Shown one piece after another: positions 11,298-23,700 of a DNA stretch of 64,000 nucleotides; the stretch's first letter is position 1; every line of letters begins with the position of its first letter. The translations under genes were made by a program, and so were the position numbers. Under the pieces are notes generated by a model. That model worked only from the letters and a program-made list of their open reading frames with translations, did not search any database and was not told where the DNA came from. This DNA comes from Argentina anserina (lineage: Eukaryota > Streptophyta > Magnoliopsida > Rosales > Rosaceae): the NCBI RefSeq assembly GCF_933775445.1, contig NC_065875.1, positions 4,539,001-4,603,000 on the forward strand, given 5' to 3'.

Positions 11298-11306
11298 CTT
11301 TATATA
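11298..11306 (-). promoter_or_regulatory. TATA box of the solo LTR
   Basis: The minus strand reads GTATATAAAGG, followed by a C/T-rich leader. This is the only good TATA in the LTR. It places the short U3 at 11307-11622 and a very long R/U5 toward 8726. Confidence 0.5.
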
Positions 11307-11627
11307 CTAGTTTCCAAATCGGAAACTAACTTCTGACGTTAATAACTTTTACGTACGTCGTCCGATTAGAACGCGTCACATATCCACGAACTCGTATCGA
11401 CGAGCTCTACAACTTTCGTGAAGAAAGTTTTCACAACCGAGCGACGAAATAAAAGTCGATAAATTCGTTCGGAAACGTAACGTTTTCTTATTAAACGTTC
11501 TCGGAACGTTTCCGTTCCCGTTTCGTAACGTTTGCAAACAATCATAATCGGTTTAAAACAACTTCACAACTTAATAGAATTTAATTCAATTCAAATATTG
11601 TTTGAAAACGAGGGTTATTACATTTGG

Positions 11628-11745
11628 TTTTGAGGAGTGATGGTATTGTATTTGAACGGGTTGAACCTGGGGACTGTGTTGAAGACATGAAGAGATTGAG
11701 GTTGAATTTGTTGAAGAAGTTTGATTCTTCTACAGTACACTCGTA
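11628..11745 (+). pseudogene. unknown coding remnant, right part, split by solo LTR
   Basis: Continues the frame from 8725: across the empty site the translation is NLVLRSDGIVFERVEPGD and then CVEDMKRLRLNLLKKF up to stops near 11745. Not recognised. The continuous frame shows that the LTR landed in formerly coding or pseudogene sequence. Confidence 0.4.
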
Positions 11746-11929
11746 ATAAAAAAGAGCATAATAGAGGCTTATGGATGGATTAAGATCCTCCTAATGGATT
11801 ATGGATCTGAAGGTTTAGTGGTTAGACCACGTAGTGGTTATATATATGGGTATGTGTGATTATAATTCAATCACAGTTCATATTTTTTAAATTTGTTTTT
11901 GTACCGATTTGCTTATTATACCCTAAATT

Positions 11930-13640
11930 TGGGCAGAATGATTTCCGGTTGTCACAGCTTGAGGAATCTGAGATCATCAGCAATATGCTTCATTAATCTG
12001 ACCACTTGGCAAGTAAGTGCTTGCGAGAGATTGGAAAACGTGATAACTTACTCTACAGCCAACAGTTTAATGCAGCTCACTACGCTGGAAGTCGGGGGGT
12101 GCCCAAGACTGGTTTTAATAGTGGGATGCATTAATGAAGACGATCATTCGAGAAATGAGATTACATTCAGGCTGTTGAAACATTTGAAACTCTTTGCTCT
12201 ACCAAGACTGCAAAGCTTTTGCTCCGGAAACTGCATTGCTAAATTCCCATCCTTGGAAACTTCAAACATGAGCAACCGCCTCAAATTGAAGATTTTCTGC
12301 AGCTCGTGACCAAACACTAGAACTAACACACGAAGAGGAAGACACAGATGTCGATTCTTGGGGTAATCTTAAACAATAATTATTCATGTTTGATATTCGG
12401 TCTTTTCTCCATCACGGAATTTGATATACCAAACGTTGATATGAAACTATTTCTGTGATATTACCTAAGAAGTATCTGACTGCTGAGGATGAAATGAATA
12501 CAGAGACTGATTCTGAGGATGAAGTGAACACAGGGACTGATTGATACTTAGCCAGTTTTCACTATAAGTAAACCTTCTTTAGTCATGTTATGACTATGTA
12601 AACATTAGAATAAGTTTGATTAAAGAATTTCTACATGCAAATTTGTTATGTTTCTGACAGAATTTCTTACTCCCCCTTCCAGACTCTACTGCTCCACCTT
12701 GCTTCAATTGCTCATCTTTCCTGGTCAGGCGGAAGATTGTTCACCAGAGTGTTCATTCGTGGCGGGGTCTTGATATTAAGCGCACCAAGTGTTTGATAAA
12801 ATGCTGCTCTGGATATTTTGCTGCATTACTATTCTGATACATGCTTTAAAAATGTGTGAGTATTACTTCTTTCTACTTAGCATTCCCATGAAGGAAAAAA
12901 CAGAACATGCACGAAAAACAGAGTGATTCATTGATATGCAACCTTTGCACTATTCAACGCATACTGGTGCTTTGTTTCGATCGAGTGCACGAAAACCTGT
13001 AGCTTCTTTTTTTTTGTGGATTAAATTGTTAGGGTAATTTTACTTGTATGTGATCCTTGTCTACAATTGTTATGAAATACTTGTTTTCACTTGCTCATCA
13101 AAGACCAAGAAATATATAACTGACTAGTAGAGTATGCACTAACACTAAACAGGTAACTGACCACATATGCTGATGAATCACATTAGTATAGATGTATAGA
13201 ATAGAACTTGGGTGGTATGTAGAGTATGTTGACAAAATACCCTATGAATTGAATTTGCAAGTTTCAAGTCATGCGTTCATTTATGTAATGTGAAAAGAAT
13301 TGTGATCGAGCGTTTTGCTTAAGTTGATATGAATGTGAACTTTGCACCGATTATAATATGCATAACTAACTTTTGCTTACGATATATTAAACATACCAAT
13401 TCAATACAAAGAGTAGATCGGTCGGATCTTTATTTGATCATTTGATCAAGCCCGTTCAAACAAGTACTTATTTGAAGTAAAGACATTGTCCACCCGTGAT
13501 CTTTTCCGGGTTTGAAAATACCTAATCAAGACACTTCTGCACCCTACACTTAGCTGACCCGGCCGATCCCAATCGCTTAGCATGCCATTTTCTCGCCTAT
13601 TTGGGCCAATATGATCCTAGATAGCGAGCAAACACCTGCC
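11930..13640 (+). repeat. segmental copy of the NLR 3' region (copy A)
   Basis: About 1.7 kb is collinear with 25600-27402: the last LRR exon, the 3' flank (gctcaattgctcatctt, cgttcgt-g-cgggtct, ttgcaccgattataat) and the end near ctagatagcgagc. Identity looks moderate, with many small indels, so the duplication is not recent. Both copies are in the same orientation about 13.7 kb apart. Confidence 0.82.
11935..12360 (+). pseudogene. NLR leucine-rich-repeat exon fragment
   Basis: Encodes CHSLRNLRSSAICFINLTTW and onward through RLENVITYSTANSLMQLTTL, PRLVLIVG and LPRLQSFCSGNCIAKFPSLE. It matches the terminal LRR exon of the NLR at 25620-26050 nearly residue for residue for about 110 residues. 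No NB-ARC, start or upstream exons accompany it, so it is an orphan exon from the segmental duplication. The open frame ends at a stop near 12307, earlier than in the longer copy. Confidence 0.85.
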
Positions 13641-13929
13641 ACTCTTCTACTGGCGCTGATATTTATAACAACAATCGTAGCAATCGCAAACCTGCCACTC
13701 CAATATGATTACATATGCTTCATTCACACTCGTTTGATGAAAAAGCTTCGTTTGAGGAAACATTTTATGATGCATAGTGTCTCTTTCTAGGGCTGCCAAG
13801 ATGTTAAACAAGTGTATTTGAAAAGAAAATGAGTTATATTCAGTCTCACACTTGCTTTATTTTACGTACTTCGTTTAAGTTCGACTCTAAGCCGAGGTAA
13901 TTCCTTCTTTACCTTTGAGTAGAAGGTGA

Positions 13930-14870
13930 AGTGTTGATATGCCCTCATGGAAGTTTGAGAAAAGGGTTATTTCTCCGTCAAGTAGGGGTGGACTTTTAGA
14001 CACCGAAAAACCGAAAACCGACCAAAACCGTTCTAAACCGATACAGAGAATCTAAAACCAAGTAAAACCACTATCGGTTTTGGAAATAACATCAAATCAA
14101 TAATTTAATTTTCGGTTTACGGTTTCGTTCATGTAGAAAACTAATTAAACCGAACCTAACAGAATTAACATATATGTATTTGATTATTAATATTTAATAT
14201 AATAATAGGTGTACATCATGTTTTTATTAGTTGAGAGTTACATATAATAAATGTCTAACTTAATTATTCCTGGTCTTTAACTCATTAAATATTACGTTTT
14301 GGGTAATACTCAATCATAACTTAATTGATTTTATTTGTTGTTTCCAACTTATCACAATCTAGTTTACTTATTTTACTAGTTTGATGTACTGAACTTGTAG
14401 TTTACTATTTTACTTTAATTTTAGTTTTTGTTTTAGATTAAGTGTGAAAAGTTATTATGGATAGTAGGTTATGTAACCAAAACTGAATCAAACTGAGTTG
14501 TAGGTTAACCGAAACCGTAGTTTCTAGATATTTTTTCCGGTTTTGGTTTCAAAAAATACAAAACCGAAATCTCAGTTTCGGTTTTCGATTAGCGCTCTTA
14601 AACCGAACCGATGGAACTGAATCCACCCCTACTATCAAGTCTGCATATAAAGTGGCTAGAAATCTTTACTTTGGTCATTACACTACCTCTACTTGTCAAG
14701 GTTATCTTTTTAATATGGCTATATGGAGAGCACTTTGGAAGGCAAAGGTGACTAGTAAGGTCGCAATTTTCAGTTGGAGAGCGGCTAATAAAGGATATGG
14801 AGATGTTTTGGACTGTGTGGTTTGCAATCAATCGGTGGAGACATTGGGCACTTGTTCTGTGAGTGTAGCT
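13930..14870 (+). pseudogene. LINE ORF2 fragment (zf-RVT region) interrupted by a MITE
   Basis: Left part 13930-13982 and right part 14640-14870 join across the MITE to give GYFSVKSAYKVARNLYFG, the canonical FSVKSAY entry to the zf-RVT domain of plant LINEs. WRALWKAKVTSKVAIFSWRA follows, then a zinc-knuckle-like CVVCNQSVETLG. A frameshift just before GYFSVK and stops after CSVSVA make it non-functional. The 110-codon open frame at 14652-14984 is this fragment. Confidence 0.75.
13983..14631. mobile_element. hAT-type MITE, 649 bp
   Basis: Ends TAGGGGTGGACTT and AATCCACCCCTA form a terminal inverted repeat of about 12 bp. The flanks ccgtcaag (13975-13982) and ctatcaag (14632-14639) match at 6 of 8 positions, fitting an aged 8-bp hAT duplication. 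The sub-terminal regions are full of (a)aaccgaaa / tttcggtt motifs in opposite orientations. No coding capacity. It sits exactly within the FSVK-SAY codons of a LINE remnant, which independently confirms the boundaries. Confidence 0.75.
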
Positions 14871-14989
14871 TATGTCACCATTCCTTATTTCCCCTCACCT
14901 ATGTCTTGGAAGGACTGGTTCTTATGCCAAACACGCCAACAAGGGTTAAAAAAGAGTGACCAAAGCCTAATTAGTGCAAGTTAGCACCT

Positions 14990-15560
14990 CTCTAGTCAAT
15001 GTTGTCGGCAAAGCGTCTTCTCCCGCGTCTAAGGCAGACCCGTCGTCCCGAAAAGTCGCTAGTTGATTAAGAGCCACCGGGAATGGGAATATGAATTAAC
15101 AACAAATGGTAACTTATTGTCACGGACTTAGCCATTCGGCTGTCACACTTGGTCTATGCGGCGCTCCATCCCTATGGAGACAATGCACTGGTTTTGCCCT
15201 AGCTTGGGCTTATCAGAGGATCGGCTCCAGACCCCAACCTGTGTGTAGGGCGGCCAACTCCTTTCTTCGACGTTAAGTCTCCGACTAGCGACAAGCTCCC
15301 CAAACTGAACCGAGTCAGCCTGTCTGAACTCCTCGGAAGGAGCAACCATATATCTCTCACACTTGTTATCTTGGAGCAATCTCACTTATGCCTGATGTTC
15401 ATTTAACTAGCGACATCCACGATTGATACTCCTGAAAACGGGACGTGACATTACGAAGGACATCACCATCTCTATAATTCAAATCTCGTCACAGTGAGAA
15501 TGATTCAACGTTCACCTTCTCCATTATAGCCAAATAAATAAACCCCACAACGGACCAAAC
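14990..15560. other. unclassified repeat-like block
   Basis: Markedly richer in GC than its flanks (for example cggaagg, ggcggccaactcc), with one open frame of 80 codons on the minus strand (15143-15385). It resembles LTR or leader sequence of a retrotransposon in character, but I see no paired LTR, primer site or duplication, and give no family. Confidence 0.25.
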
Positions 15561-15820
15561 TTAAATTTCCCTACTCCCACACTTGTCTTTGTCTCTCGCA
15601 AAACCCACCTCAGCTTGTTCAACTCTTGAACATCAGCCAAAATTGGTTTCCCTGAAAACTGGCCTTGGGCATATTATTGCAAAGAAAAAGAAAAGCATTA
15701 TTGATTCCTTGATTGTTTGTTGACCTTGACCAGCTCCTGCTGCTTCTTGCTTGGATAACGTTCATTATATGTAGCCACCATAATTGAATGTACACCCGTC
15801 TTTATTTGTTGGTTTCTAAC

Positions 15821-16499
15821 CTACATAGCACGGAAGCTTGGTTGGACGACCGATTCCCGCTTCGGAAGCGGGAGCGGAAGCGCTCGGAAGCGCGGGGAAG
15901 CGCGACGGAAGCGCGATTCCGAAAAAGGTGGGTTTGGAAGCGCGACGGAAGCGTTGACTTCTAAATTGGAAGCTCGATGGAAGCGTTAGCTTCCAAATTG
16001 GAAGCGCGGCGGAAGCATTGACTTCCAAATTGGAAGTGTGATTCCTTCTCTACCTCTATTTCATCAATCAATGTCTTGAGATTCTTCTTGTCGTCTCATC
16101 TTCTTATTTATTCCGTTAAGCGGTTAAAGATGATCATCATCAATCAATCTAATATGTATCAGAAATAAGGGGAAGAGATATCAGGGAAATCTAGATGAGA
16201 GATATATAGAGAGAAGACAGAGAGTTGTGGACAGATATGAAAAAAAATCCATATGAGAAAGAGAGACAGAGGGAAGACGAACTTTTTTTTATTATCAATT
16301 TCATCTAAGTGATGTCTCTTTGACTTGCACGTGTCCAACACCTTCACACTATGTTGTACATTCTTTTGTTTGAATTTTGAAATAAAGCTTTAATAATGCT
16401 ATAATTAAATATAATCATGGGTTAGAAAATAAGTCATTAATAGTTATCCAGTTATTTTAATACTAGATAAAATAATTAAAAAATAAAATATAAAAATAT

Positions 16500-16531
<32 letters not shown>

Positions 16532-16643
16532 TATTCTTACGCTTCCAAAACGCACCCGCTTCCTTAATTTTTTTTAAAAAAACGCTTCCGCGTTTCCAAA
16601 CGCTTCGCTTCCACGTACCCGCACCCGATTCCATGCAGCCTAG
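15821..16643. mobile_element. hAT-type MITE with GGAAGCG arrays, 823 bp
   Basis: Flanked by a perfect 8-bp duplication tttctaac (15813-15820 and 16644-16651). The ends, ctacatagcacggaag and (other strand) ctaggctgcatggaat, are weakly inverted. Inside the left end, about 15 ggaagc-type motifs lie within 190 bp, several as ggaagcg(c/a)g followed by acttccaaattgg. The right end carries the inverted cgcttcc motifs (16539-16610). A (TA)n tract is at 16501-16532. The sub-terminal repeated hexamers recall transposase-binding repeats of hAT elements. No transposase. Confidence 0.78.
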
Positions 16644-16651
16644 TTTCTAAC

Positions 16652-17556
16652 ACTAGCATGCGATCCAGCATTTTCACTAAACCCATGTCACTAGAAAATT
16701 CATGCATGATAACATATGAGATGATTGCTCTCACGACTTCTACACCTCATAGGTCACTGTCTCTCTCTGTCATTTTAGTGTTGTTTTTTAGCTAGCTGCA
16801 AGTATTATATAGAAAATTCTATGGTGCAACGCTGCATGCGTGCAACACCCTTAATTCACTGTTTATACATCCCACAGACCCTACGTGTATTTTAAGACAC
16901 TTTCTATCCACCGTCTGATTCAATATGTATGGTATGCAGCGCTACACAACAGCCAAACCCGTATTATATAGCTGCTTCATCCAATTTCATTCATTCAATT
17001 CAATGATTTCAATCACCGTTTGAGTAGTCTTATCATTTCTAAACTAAACCAAAAGCCAAGGTTAAAGAGCAGACTGCAGACTTGCAGCAGCTAGCTCTTC
17101 ATTTTCCCAATGATTCGTCAAGTGTCCCTACATCTTATGTCTACCTTCTTTCGGTTTTAATTCGGATTATACGCCATATCATGACCACCCAGAAATAAAA
17201 AGAAGAATTATTTTTCATCTGAAAGAAGAACCGTACCAGGTATTAATTGCGTTTCAAAAATGTATACACGATCGATTTACATCTAGCTATTGGTTGATAC
17301 TGCACAGTGTGACACTTTCACTTGATTTTTATTGTACAGGAACATCTTCCCATTTTATCTTCTTTCTGCGTTTCAAGTTTACTCCATCACAACAAGGTCG
17401 AGCTATATCTTGAGGAAACAAAAAAACAAAAACAAAAAAACAACGTCAAGCTATAAAAGGTACTTTCATTCATTTCGTTCTATCTTCTTAGAGATCAAAT
17501 TTGATTATTTATCTTTATTAAATAAAGTAATTTGTCAGTAACTAGAAATTCCAAAT
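16652..17556. other. no recognised gene
   Basis: AT-rich sequence. A near-inverted pair gcaacgctgcatgcgtgcaa (16826) and ggtatgcagcgctacaca (16931) may be the ends of a very small MITE, but I cannot find a clear duplication. Confidence 0.35.
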
Positions 17557-17589
17557 TTATCCTTGGATTATAAAAACTTTTTTTATTTT

Positions 17590-18090
17590 TTGAAAGATAC
17601 GAAATTTTATTAAGAACAACTGGGCCAAAAAGCCATTATGCTTAGTAGGGAGATCCCCATACCAACAATAAGAAACATTAGACTGGAAAGCCAATTTACC
17701 AAGTTTATGAGCTAAAGTATTGGCACCATGAGAAATATGAGAAAACATAGAAAACTGTAAGGAAAGTAATGAGAACTTAATGTCTCCAGTAACTGCACCA
17801 AGAGCCGAATCATACTCCTCACTCTGTACTGCCTTCACCATCGTCAAACAGTCCGATTTAAAAGACATTGGAACCAATCTAAACTCGACCCCTAACTGCG
17901 TTGCCGCACGACCAGCTATAGCGTCTACCATCTCCGCCTCATAACATGACTAACCGGAAAGCACACACCACTCACAACAGATGACTCGACATCCCAAATC
18001 ACCACCCCAACTCCTCCCCGCTGACTAACCCGGTCAAAAGCTCCCCTAAGTTAGCTTTGAGCCAACCCAATGGCGGAGGGGGATTATCAA
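17590..18090 (-). pseudogene. LINE-derived RNase H-like (RVT_3) fragment
   Basis: On the minus strand: GGVGVVIWDVESSVVSGVCF, a frame break, then EMVDAIAGRAATQLGVEF, SDCLTMVKAVQSEEYDSALG, DIKFSLLSLQFSMFSHISHG and ANTLAHKLGKLAFQSN. This is the RVT_3 ribonuclease H fold that ends plant LINE ORF2 and is also found in small stand-alone genes. The first conserved aspartate region is split by frameshifts (AFDRVSQRGG versus ELLTGLVSG), so it is a pseudogene. Confidence 0.75.
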
Positions 18091-18099
18091 AACTCTAGA

Positions 18100-20700
18100 A
18101 TTACAAAATATGATAGATAATAGATAAAATCGTAAATAAAAAAACATAAATAATTTGCAAAACTAATATGAAAGTGGGAGAAATTATACCCAACTACTCA
18201 CTAATTGCTTAACCACAATCGTATCATGTAAACCTAAAAATAAAAATTCAAATAAATTCACGATTGAATTACACAATTAAAATTCATTTCTTAAACTGAA
18301 AAGAAACAAATTGGCACTACATACGTGAGTGTCAAGAGGCTAGTACATATATAAGCCAATTTTAGAAATAGGTTCACTCATTGGACATCAAATACGAATA
18401 TATAATGGGAACCCTCTATACATAGATTCTTTAGTATCCCTTGCAACTAATAAAAGTAGCAATACTGATGAAGGAGATAAACTCATATTTGTGTTGTCTT
18501 TTAGTATTACCCTTCAAGAAGAAAAGTTCTTACTATGATCTTGAACTCATACGTAAAGGAAATTCCACCCTCTTAGGAAGATACAAGTGTAGCATCTTGA
18601 TTGTCCACCACGTTGATGGGCATTTTAAAACCAACAATAAAACCCTGTAAAACCATCATTAGTAATATAAGCAAGCAAAGTATCGTTACAAGCCCGGGAT
18701 CCAATGTCAGGATAAATCAACAAATTAAGTATCAATGATTGGATTTAAAGGTTTGAGATTTTATATTTTCAAAACAAAGAAAAATAAAACAGAAAATAAT
18801 TACACATATATACATGTGGCCAATCAATCCACATAGAAAATAATCAAACAGTTTATACAAAGAAAACAATGTATTCTCAATCTTAACACATATATGCCGA
18901 GCCTTAGAGGACAATATAGAATTTACAAGTAACAACTTAACATCGAAATACATTACTTATGACATCTTTAAATCGAAACATGAACATACAATCTCTTACT
19001 TAGGGCCTAGATATTAACAAGTTAACATGCAATTCTCAATCCTACCACTTGTGATTCAATTTCTTATCTAATTACTTAGGGCATCTTAGATAACAAACTG
19101 ATTCTGGATGTCACTTAGTAATTACTAACATATTAAACATGTCACTTACCAACATGTTAACAATAGCACTAAAGATGAATCCTATATGCAAAAATTGTAC
19201 TTAGGGATTGAAGAGCATATAGCATAAGTACAAGATTGAAAATCATTCAGTCATAACAAGATAAACCCACGGCGAGCATGCATATCATTGAATTGAATAA
19301 GAAAAAAAGTTTAACTTTATAAATCTGAAAATAATTCATTACATAAGAAGTAATAAAAAAATTATAACTAAATCTAACAACAAAACTCAATCACACACAC
19401 AAACATCATAAAGTTCGAAACAAAGAGAAAAACTATAGAGTTACACTTTGTAATATTCCTACGAGGGTTCAAGCAAAGAGAACGCAATAGCTTCCTCCTT
19501 CTATGAATGAACGTCCTTCGCTTCGAGTTTTAGAGTAGAGAAGATGATAGAATGAAAGAGTTTCGACCTATGTGTTTGGTGGTGGAAGAATAGTGTTTAG
19601 GGCAGAGCTTTGGCTTTTTTTTATGCAAGATTGACAACCCCTATCTTATGAATTCGTGCTCTAATATAGAGGAAAAGATATGACTCCATCTTTTGTACAA
19701 CCCCTCGATTAAATGAAAATCAATTGTTGAGATAATTCAACCGAGTCAAAAATAACTTAGTGCAATGATTTCTTCACAACTCTCTCTAGAAAATATCTAT
19801 TGAAGTGATTCCAACAGAATATAAAACTAGAGTCAGAGAGTTTTTTATCCATATATGTCACGTTTTCTTATTCATATTGAGCTGTCCTCGAGAGTCCATC
19901 AAAGTTGAAAATGTGCATAGACATATTTATGATTATGATAAAGATTTGACTTTAATTGTATATATTTTTTCTCCTTTAATTCTAATTTATTTTTCACGAT
20001 TTTTTCATCAATTATACTTTGGAAATTCTTCTTCAACTGGATTTGCACTATTTAAGCTTGGCAACTTATCTCTCCATGTCCATATTTGATTTGTCTTTAC
20101 ACATAAATTGACTTAATGACTCAAAAACATAAGAATAAAGGGTAAACAAGAGTTATAATAAGGTATATAAACATTATAAAAGTAGCATTTTGTGCTCTTA
20201 CCATACGTATAGATCATTACTAAGATTTAGGAATATAGCCTAGTAAATAGTACGAGTGATGGTGAGAATCATAAACTCTTGACTATACATACATGAAAGT
20301 TAGACACCTTGATCGTGGCCCCAAAACTACTATTTGGTTTGCACACCAAACAATATAGTTTTCGAGAGGAAAATGGACCAAAGCCAAAGCCCAACCCACG
20401 TCCCCAGCCCTTACCCTTGGCCATCTGCACTGGAACCCAGAAGATGGTGATTCGGTGGCCTACCTTTTACAGGAGAACATGGTGCCGAAACTTTGGTGTG
20501 CCGCCTGAGAGGACGGTGACACAACCCTAACCCGCTCTTGAAGCCCACCTACCACAGTTGCTTGCTAGCGCCTCCTCCCGTCGTACTCTCAGTCTCAGAT
20601 TCAATGCGCTACCTTACTAACAAAATATTGGTATATGTTGAACGAAATTTACACCAAAATATACCAATATCAGGTTCAATTGTTATCACGGGAATTTAAC
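18100..20700. other. long non-coding stretch upstream of the NLR remnant
   Basis: AT-rich, with no recognised domain, tRNA or clean repeat. Open frames at 18441-18650, 19805-20089 and 20309-20530 show no known motif. The last part (20690-20722) ends in a pyrimidine/AT tract with ttttaacag directly before the NLR start codon, so it probably includes a 5'-leader intron of that gene. Confidence 0.4.
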
Positions 20701-20725
20701 TGCTTTTAAATTAATTTTAACAGAC

Positions 20726-23700
20726 ATGGAGCTTCTCGTTGGAATTGTTACAAAGATTGGTGAGCACACAGTGGCACCAGTTATACGCCAAGTGGGTTAT
20801 ACAATCCACTACAAAAAGAACCTCAAAAAGCTACAGAGTGAAGTAGATAAATTGGGTCATGCCAGAGAAAGTATGCGGCATTCGATTAAAACAGAGAAAA
20901 GAAAAGGTAGAAAGATTGAAGCAGGGGTCCAGAAATGGTTGACTGAAGTGAATCAGCTGACTGAAAATGCAGATAGTATCTTGAAAGATGAACAGCATGC
21001 GGCCACCAAGTGTCTCCAGGGCTTTTGTCCTAATATAAAGCTTCGCCATCATCTCAGCAGGAAATCAACAAAGTTGGCTCGAGAGGTTGCTGAAAAACTA
21101 GAGGAGAAAATGAATGATTTCCCTACTATTGCATACGATGCTTCCCCAGAAGAGGTGTGTACAATAGCCATCCAAGATTATGAAGCCTTTGATTCAAGGA
21201 CTTCAACTGTGAAGGATGTAATTGCTGAACTGAGAAAGTCCGACACCTACATGATTGGAGTGTACGGCATTGGGGGAGTTGGAAAGACAACACTGGTCAA
21301 AGAAGTATACAAGCAAGTTACAAGAGGTGAGAAGCTGTTTGATGAGGTGGTTATGGTAACTCGATCTGAAACAGAGTCCCAGCATTGAACGGATTCAAAA
21401 AGAAATCGCAGAGAAGTTAGGTCTCGAGCTTTCGGAAGCTGGGACCCCAGCTGGAAGAGCAACTCAAATATGCAACAGGATCAAGGAAATAAGCCAGTAT
21501 TAGCTTCAGAAATGGGTACACAAAAAGAGTTTCATCTCGAAGAATTGAACAGAGAAGAAAGTTGGAGTTTATTTAAGAAAATGGCGGGTGATTGTTGAAA
21601 ATCCTGACATACAGCCTACAGCAGCTCAAGTGGCCGAGAAATGTGGTGGTTTGCCGCTTTTGATTGTCACTGTTGCAAGAGCTCTGAAAGATAGTCCATT
21701 ACACGATTGGAGAGATACTTTCAGACGACTGAAAAAGTTGGATGGTAAAGGACTGACAGAAAAAACATACTCTGCAATTGAGTGGAGTTACAATAAATTA
21801 GAGAGTGAGGAGCTTAAGTCTGTCTTCATGCTCTGTGTAACTGAGGTTGGGAGAACCAATTCTGCTTATATCCTCGACTTGTTTAAATATAGTATGGGGC
21901 TCGATTTCATCAAAGATGTTGATACAATGGCGGAAGCACGGGATGCATTCTATTCTCTGCTTAAAAAGCTGCAACATTCTTGCCTGTTGCAAGATGGAGA
22001 TGATGACCAATGGATCAGAGTCCATGATCTTGTAAAAGACGTTGGTAAACATATTGCTGCTAGAGATCATTATGTTTTATCAGTATCTCATGGGAGTGAA
22101 TTAAAAGAATGGCCAGATAAGGAATTCTGCGAAAAGTGCACTCGGATGTCTCTCAAGAAGTGCAATATTCCCGACTTCCCTGAAGTTTTGCAATGCCCAA
22201 TCCTAACAGTGTTTTATATGAGCAGTGGTAATGTCGACTCCCGAGAAATCCCAAGCAACTTTTTTAATGAGATGAAGAAACTCAAAGTGTTGGATTTAAC
22301 AAATTGGAGTATCCCATCGCTACCTCCATCTCTTAAAGGCCTCGAAGATCTTCAGACATTGTGCTTGGATGCGTGCGCGTTGGAAGACATTGCTTTGGTT
22401 GGTCAGTTAACAAACTTGAAAGTCTTGAGCTTTTTAAAATCCAAGTTTAAAGAATTACCCAAAGAAATAGGGCAATTAACTCGCCTGCAATTGTTGGATT
22501 TGACTGAATGCTCTCAGTTAGAAGTAATTTCACCTGATGTTCTATCCAAATTGAGTAAACTTGAAGAGTTAAGAATGGGGAAAAATAGCTTTAACAAATG
22601 GGAGCATGAAAGAGTCGTTGATGTCAAACAAAGTAATGCAAGCCTTGAAGAGCTGAAGTACCTACATCAGCTAACCGCATTACAAATACATATCCCAGAT
22701 GCTCACATACTTCCGGCAGATTTGTTCACCGCTAGTAAGTTGCAGAGATTTCAAATATGTATTGGTTCTGTGTGGAAGTGGGATGACGTGGATGAAGCTC
22801 TCAATGCACTAAAGCTTCATCTCACTACCAACAATGAATTCGACCAAGGTCTAAAAATGTTGCTCAAAAGAACTCAAGACTTGCACGTGGAAGGAATGGA
22901 GGGTGTTAATGACAAGTTTTTCCGTGAACTAGTCGCAGGAGATTTTCATCAACTGAAACATTTGCATATCCAAAACAGTGCTCAATTTTCATATACTATT
23001 ATTGAGAAGGTACGCTCCTACAATTGTTTCATACTTTCATTTTACCTTGTTTTAAATTATATTATTATTATTATGAACCATAGTTATATTTTTGACTATA
23101 AGATTAATTTAGTAAGATTAATTTAGTAAGATTAATTTAGTAAGATTAATTTAGTTTTCCTTTTTTTAATTTAGTAAGATTAATTTTTAACTTTTGAGCA
23201 GTAAGTGTGGTGCAAAACCTCTTCAGAGAAAGAACAAACGATCAATTAGCTAGTCTTTTTTGTTATGTCGTTTCATAGGAAGAGGTAGGTTAGTGTTACT
23301 TTGCTTTAGTGTGCCTCGATTAGCCCTTGGGTTCAATTTCAAATGGCAAAACATAAGGTTACATAAGATATCTTGTATTATAATATTCGTTCATAAATCA
23401 AACTCAAGCTATCATTTCTTCTTATTTAACATTTCATAAATGAGAGACATATGTCCCTACTCCCTAATCAAACTCAAGCTAATATAGATGAGGGACATAT
23501 GTGTGCAAAAAATCTATGTTTTTCTATGTTCAAATTGGTGTATTTCCACCATTTAATTACATAATTGTCCAATGCATGATTACCAGGTGGGTTTTCCTAT
23601 CTTGACATGGTTGGCGGTGAGTGAGCTCAACGGTATAAGATTCTTGCTATCATATTCAATGGCTAGAAGCCTTGCACAACTCAAACGTCTTCAAAAATCA

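Larger units (their letters stand above)
8726..11622 (-). mobile_element. Large solo LTR (2.9 kb) of an LTR retrotransposon
   Basis: Begins TGTAACGACCCC and ends GGGTTATTACA: TG...CA termini with a short inverted repeat. It is flanked by perfect 5-bp duplications tttgg at 8721-8725 and 11623-11627. No primer site, polypurine tract, pol domain or second copy lies within, so this is a solo LTR left by recombination. A TATA box and transcribed-looking GC-rich leader read on the minus strand (near 11300 down to 10640), which sets the orientation. The very long LTR is typical of large Gypsy-type elements, though the family is inferred. It contains an 83-bp tandem repeat (9509-9710), a 28-bp tandem repeat (10285-10477) and a GC-rich block (about 10660-11250) whose open frames are not credible genes. 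Confidence 0.85.

Noticed and set aside
16820..16960. Possible tiny MITE with gctgcat / atgcagc ends
   Set aside because: The inverted repeat is short and no target duplication could be found.
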